Part shown: positions 15,445 to 17,510 of the stretch, piece by piece
How the letters are laid out: each line of letters begins with the position of its first letter
Numbering within the stretch: the first letter of the stretch is position 1
From: GCA-2688775 sp964524225
GTDB taxonomy: Archaea; Nanobdellota; Nanobdellia; Woesearchaeales; GW2011-AR4
Assembly (NCBI GenBank): GCA_964524225.1
Contig: CAZGEW010000027.1
Location: forward strand, 1-17,510
Direction of reading: 5' to 3'
DNA length: 17,510 nucleotides
Position numbers and translations under genes: made by a program
Notes under the pieces: model-generated
Database searches by the model: none
What the model was told of the DNA's origin: nothing
What the model saw: the letters and a program-made list of their open reading frames with translations, nothing else

Positions 15445-15486
15445 TGGCTTATATATTAAATCGAGGATAGACTAAATTCGTATAAA
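15445..15486 (-). repeat. 42-bp promoter-like repeat, copy 2 (inward, ahead of the GT4 gene)
   Basis: This is the reverse complement of 7104-7145 with one mismatch in 42. On the minus strand the TATA-like TTTAATATATAAG faces the GT4 gene and predicts transcription from about 15425-15430, giving a leader of about 85-90 bases. Immediately downstream sits the palindrome TGATGCATCA, which copy 1 lacks. The match ends abruptly on both sides, so this is not a remnant of a larger duplicated block. Confidence 0.75.
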
Positions 15487-15603
15487 GATTGTTAATCACA
15501 TTATAATTTGATATTTTCTAACTACTAAAGAATTAATTAAATCCTCGAGATTTTACTTAAGCTCTAGATATCATTAATTTAGCATATTTTACAACCCATA
15601 ATT

Positions 15604-15612
15604 TTTATATAC
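15604..15612 (+). promoter_or_regulatory. TATA-like box of the GT2 gene
   Basis: TTTATATAC at 15604-15612 predicts a transcript start around 15633, close to an ATG at 15631 that opens the 7-codon frame MNNILNQ. The gene proper begins at 15686, so the mRNA would have a leader of about 55 bases. Confidence 0.45.
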
Positions 15613-15648
15613 AAGTGTAAGATAAACATTATGAACAATATCCTAAAT

Positions 15649-15663
15649 CAGTGAAAAACACTG
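15649..15663 (+). promoter_or_regulatory. Leader hairpin before the GT2 gene
   Basis: CAGTG (15649-15653), a loop of five A and CACTG (15659-15663) form a perfect short stem 22 bases before the GT2 start. The TGA of the 7-codon leader frame lies inside the left arm. It could affect translation; with a 5-bp stem it may also be chance. Confidence 0.3.
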
Positions 15664-15685
15664 CAAAATTATTTTTACACAAAAA

Positions 15686-16654
15686 ATGAATCCATTTTTT
15701 TCAATTATTATACCATTTCGAGAATTGGATAACTACTTATTGGAATGTCTGGAATGGTGTAGTAAGCAAGACTATAAAAAATTTGAAATTATATTATTGC
15801 CGGATTACAAGGTAATCGAACATACATGCGAGGAAATGCCTCAAAAAATAAAAATAATACCAACTGGTAAGATGTACCCTTCTGGTAAAAGGAATATAGG
15901 CATAAAAAATTCACAAGGAATTATCTGTGGCTTCATTGATTCTGATGCATATCCGCGACAAGACTGGCTTAAAAATTCCATCAAATATTTTAAGAATGGA
16001 GATATTGCAGCTGTCGGCGGTCCAAACATACCTCCAAAAAATGATCCATTTCTTAATCAAATTACAGGCGAAATCGTTTCAAATTTTTTCGCTATGGGAG
16101 CAACTTCCAAGAGGTTCAAATATGTTAAAAAAAATTTTCTAACTCATGAACTTTCCTGCTCCAATTTACTAGTACGGAAAGCAATCCTGGATAAAATAGG
16201 CGGCTTTGACGAGAAATATCTAACAGGGGAAGATTCCAAGTTATGCTATCGAATAAGGAAGAATGGTAAAAAAATTTTATATGCTAAAGATGTTCAAGTA
16301 TACCATCATCAGAGGCCATGGCTATTGAGATACCTTAAACAAGTTTGGACTTGGGGGTTAAACAAAGGAAACTTGATTTCCAGTATGGATTCAATTCCTA
16401 AGATAGAATATTTTATTCCTTCTTTTTTTGTTATTTTCTCAATTGTTGGTTTTATTTTATCGTTTTATATAAAAAAATTATCTATACTTTATACCTCAAT
16501 AATATTGCTATATTTAATAACTTCCCTAATGTTCTCGTTTAAGAGCAAAATAACTTACTTTCCTTTCATCTTTATTGGTATTGTAGCAACTCATATAACT
16601 TATGGTATAAGTTTTTTGATAGGGATGATTGGCTTCAAAAATAGGCTTAGATAA
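15686..16654 (+). CDS. GT2-family glycosyltransferase with C-terminal membrane segments
   Basis: The 322-residue protein has a GT-A domain starting FSIIIPFREL (5-14), with GKRNIGIKNSQG (67-78), the metal-binding DSD (85-87, in GFIDSDAYP), SCSNLLVRK (157-165), GGFDEKYLTGEDSKLCYRI (172-190) with the conserved Glu-Asp pair at 182-183, and YHHQRPW (206-212). About three membrane helices follow (243-262, 266-285, 290-317), so the catalytic domain would be held at the inner face of the membrane. This build is common among enzymes that add sugars to lipid-linked oligosaccharides. Donor and acceptor cannot be told. It has its own promoter and is divergent from the GT4 gene. Confidence 0.88.
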   Translation: MNPFFSIIIPFRELDNYLLECLEWCSKQDYKKFEIILLPDYKVIEHTCEEMPQKIKIIPTGKMYPSGKRNIGIKNSQGIICGFIDSDAYPRQDWLKNSIKYFKNGDIAAVGGPNIPPKNDPFLNQITGEIVSNFFAMGATSKRFKYVKKNFLTHELSCSNLLVRKAILDKIGGFDEKYLTGEDSKLCYRIRKNGKKILYAKDVQVYHHQRPWLLRYLKQVWTWGLNKGNLISSMDSIPKIEYFIPSFFVIFSIVGFILSFYIKKLSILYTSIILLYLITSLMFSFKSKITYFPFIFIGIVATHITYGISFLIGMIGFKNRLR

Positions 16655-16677
16655 TATTTTTAGGACTAAGAATCCAA

Positions 16678-17406
16678 TTATTTTTTTGTATTTATATCTT
16701 TATAGAGCAATATTGTGTCTTTTAATAAGTCTATGACAACCCTTGACTTTGGGAAATTAAGAAATCTGCTTTCGAAGATTGGCTGTCCAAACTCTCTTGG
16801 GTAATGATGAACACCAATTTCTTTTATCTTAAATCCCTTTCTTCTAGATTTTGCCAGCAATTCTGTTGTTCCAACACCAGTTTTGCAAACAAGATTTATG
16901 TTATTTATAACCTTTTTATTAACTAAACGAAATGCACAATCCAAATCACGCTCCTTTGTCCCAAATAATAGTCGCATCATAAGGTTGTAAATTTTTGCCA
17001 CTATGATTCTTATTAGTGGATCGTACCTTTTAATCCTATAGCCTGCAATAATGTCGTAGCTGTTAATATAAGGCAAAAATTTCCTAAATTCATTTAAATC
17101 AAACTGGTTATCAGAATCTGCATAAAAAATATAATCATATTTTGCATTTTTAAATCCCATTAAATTTGCATAGCCTATTCCTTTTTTATTTTTTGGCTGA
17201 ATTAAAAGTTTAATTTTATTGTTCGTTCTTATAAACTTCTTAACAATATCAATTGTATTATCAGTCGAACCTTCATAAACTATAACTAAAATCTCATAAT
17301 TATTAGCAACCTTCTCAAGAATTTTTTTTGCAGAAACAAGTAACTTTGGAATATTTTTCTCCTCATTATAGGCAGGAAAAAACATTGTAATATTTGGCTT
17401 GTTCAT
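16678..17406 (-). CDS. GT2 glycosyltransferase, dolichyl-phosphate mannose synthase (DPM1)-like
   Basis: I chose the ATG at 17406, giving 242 residues beginning MNKPNITMFFPAYNEEKNI, the normal start of the family; an in-frame extension to 17505 adds 33 residues with no family likeness. Further marks are EGSTDNT (45-51), KKGIGYANLMGF (74-85), the DSD metal motif (97-99, in YADSDNQFD), GYRIKRYDP (122-130), DLDCAFRL (154-161) and the late HHYPREFGQPI (200-210). There is no C-terminal membrane domain. Relatives transfer a sugar from a nucleotide to dolichyl or polyprenyl phosphate. The usual DDGSTD is YEGSTD here, so one acidic residue of the nucleotide-binding motif is changed. It lies tail to tail with the membrane GT2 gene, 23 bases apart. 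Confidence 0.88.
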   Translation of the reverse strand: MNKPNITMFFPAYNEEKNIPKLLVSAKKILEKVANNYEILVIVYEGSTDNTIDIVKKFIRTNNKIKLLIQPKNKKGIGYANLMGFKNAKYDYIFYADSDNQFDLNEFRKFLPYINSYDIIAGYRIKRYDPLIRIIVAKIYNLMMRLLFGTKERDLDCAFRLVNKKVINNINLVCKTGVGTTELLAKSRRKGFKIKEIGVHHYPREFGQPIFESRFLNFPKSRVVIDLLKDTILLYKDINTKK

Positions 17407-17510
17407 TTTAGTCAATAAAATAAGATTAATAGTATTTTTTAAATGTTTCGAGATACTAAACTTTTGCACTTTACTCATAAAAAGAGGCATAAGGTATATT
17501 AACACATTCT
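17407..17510. other. Right-edge region upstream of the DPM1-like gene
   Basis: About 100 A/T-rich bases lie between the chosen start and the window edge. A TATTTTATTG-like element just before the ATG could belong to a promoter. The open frame continues in phase to 17505 (MLIYLMPLFMSK...), but its sequence shows no family signal, so I treat it as non-coding. Confidence 0.3.

Larger units (their letters stand above)
15341..15685. other. Divergent intergenic region between the GT4 and GT2 genes
   Basis: This 345-base A/T-rich region has no convincing long gene. From left to right it holds the GT4 leader with a small inverted repeat AAGCT/AGCTT (15387-15402), a 10-bp palindrome TGATGCATCA (15431-15440), copy 2 of the 42-bp repeat (15445-15486), an ACTACTAAA word (15521-15529) also seen near the TrmB gene, and the TATA box and leader hairpin of the GT2 gene. 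Confidence 0.6.

Noticed and set aside
7104..15486. Transposon or integron ends formed by the 42-bp inverted repeat
   Set aside because: No transposase or integrase lies between the copies and I saw no target-site duplication outside them. A shared promoter fits better.
17407..17505. N-terminal extension of the DPM1-like protein
   Set aside because: The extra 33 residues show no conserved family sequence, and MNKPNITMFFPAYNEE is the usual start. An extension cannot be fully excluded at the window edge.
1..17510. CRISPR array, tRNA or rRNA
   Set aside because: No regularly spaced repeats, and no cloverleaf or rRNA-like sequence was recognised on either strand by eye.

Overview
The window looks like a piece of a low-G+C (about 30 % by eye) archaeal chromosome, most likely a small-genome DPANN lineage of the Woesearchaeota/Pacearchaeota kind. 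The clues are archaeal A/T-rich TATA-like boxes about 25-30 nt before several starts, GGTGAT-type ribosome-binding sites on some first genes, a TrmB-family regulator with a PLD-like effector domain, a transketolase split into two genes, Lys/Ile/Asn-rich proteins and very tight gene packing. The lineage is inferred from gene style; no ribosomal RNA or other phylogenetic marker is present.

Left part (1-7000). A gene runs off the left edge on the minus strand (1-53). A 250-base divergent region follows, then a plus-strand winged-helix protein (320-901) that has no ordinary start codon: its only upstream in-frame ATG (305) is cut off by an amber codon at 317. From 7000 down to 882 almost everything is on the minus strand. 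First come a TrmB-type regulator, an unknown protein and a stand-alone AroQ chorismate mutase (6937-5222). Then come both halves of transketolase, a large secreted lamin-tail-domain protein with more than 20 N-glycosylation sequons and a C-terminal anchor, and a half-size EamA transporter (5124-882).

Right part (7100-17510). This is a glycan biosynthesis locus. A tightly packed plus-strand operon (7208-14157) encodes a hexapeptide N-acetyltransferase, a DegT sugar aminotransferase, a sugar formyltransferase-like enzyme, a NodB-type deacetylase, a Gfo/Idh/MocA sugar dehydrogenase, a UDP-sugar 6-dehydrogenase (WecC/WbpA type) and a UDP-GlcNAc 2-epimerase (WecB/WbpI type). A GT4 glycosyltransferase converges on it from the right (15340-14147). 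Beyond that lie a membrane-anchored GT2 enzyme (15686-16654) and a dolichyl-phosphate-mannose-synthase-like GT2 (17406-16678). The 6-dehydrogenase, 3-dehydrogenase, aminotransferase, acetyltransferase and 2-epimerase together are the five activities needed for UDP-2,3-diacetamido-2,3-dideoxy-mannuronic acid. Sugars of this type occur in methanogen N-glycans and some bacterial O antigens. The formyltransferase and deacetylase suggest further N-acyl tailoring. No oligosaccharyltransferase, flippase or polymerase is visible here.

The most striking non-coding signal is a 42-bp sequence present twice in inverted orientation, 41 of 42 bases identical, at 7104-7145 and 15445-15486. Each copy carries a TATA-like box and points inward, one ahead of the plus-strand operon and one ahead of the GT4 gene. 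The two copies therefore bracket the 8.3-kb sugar module and look like one shared promoter/operator controlling both of its arms.
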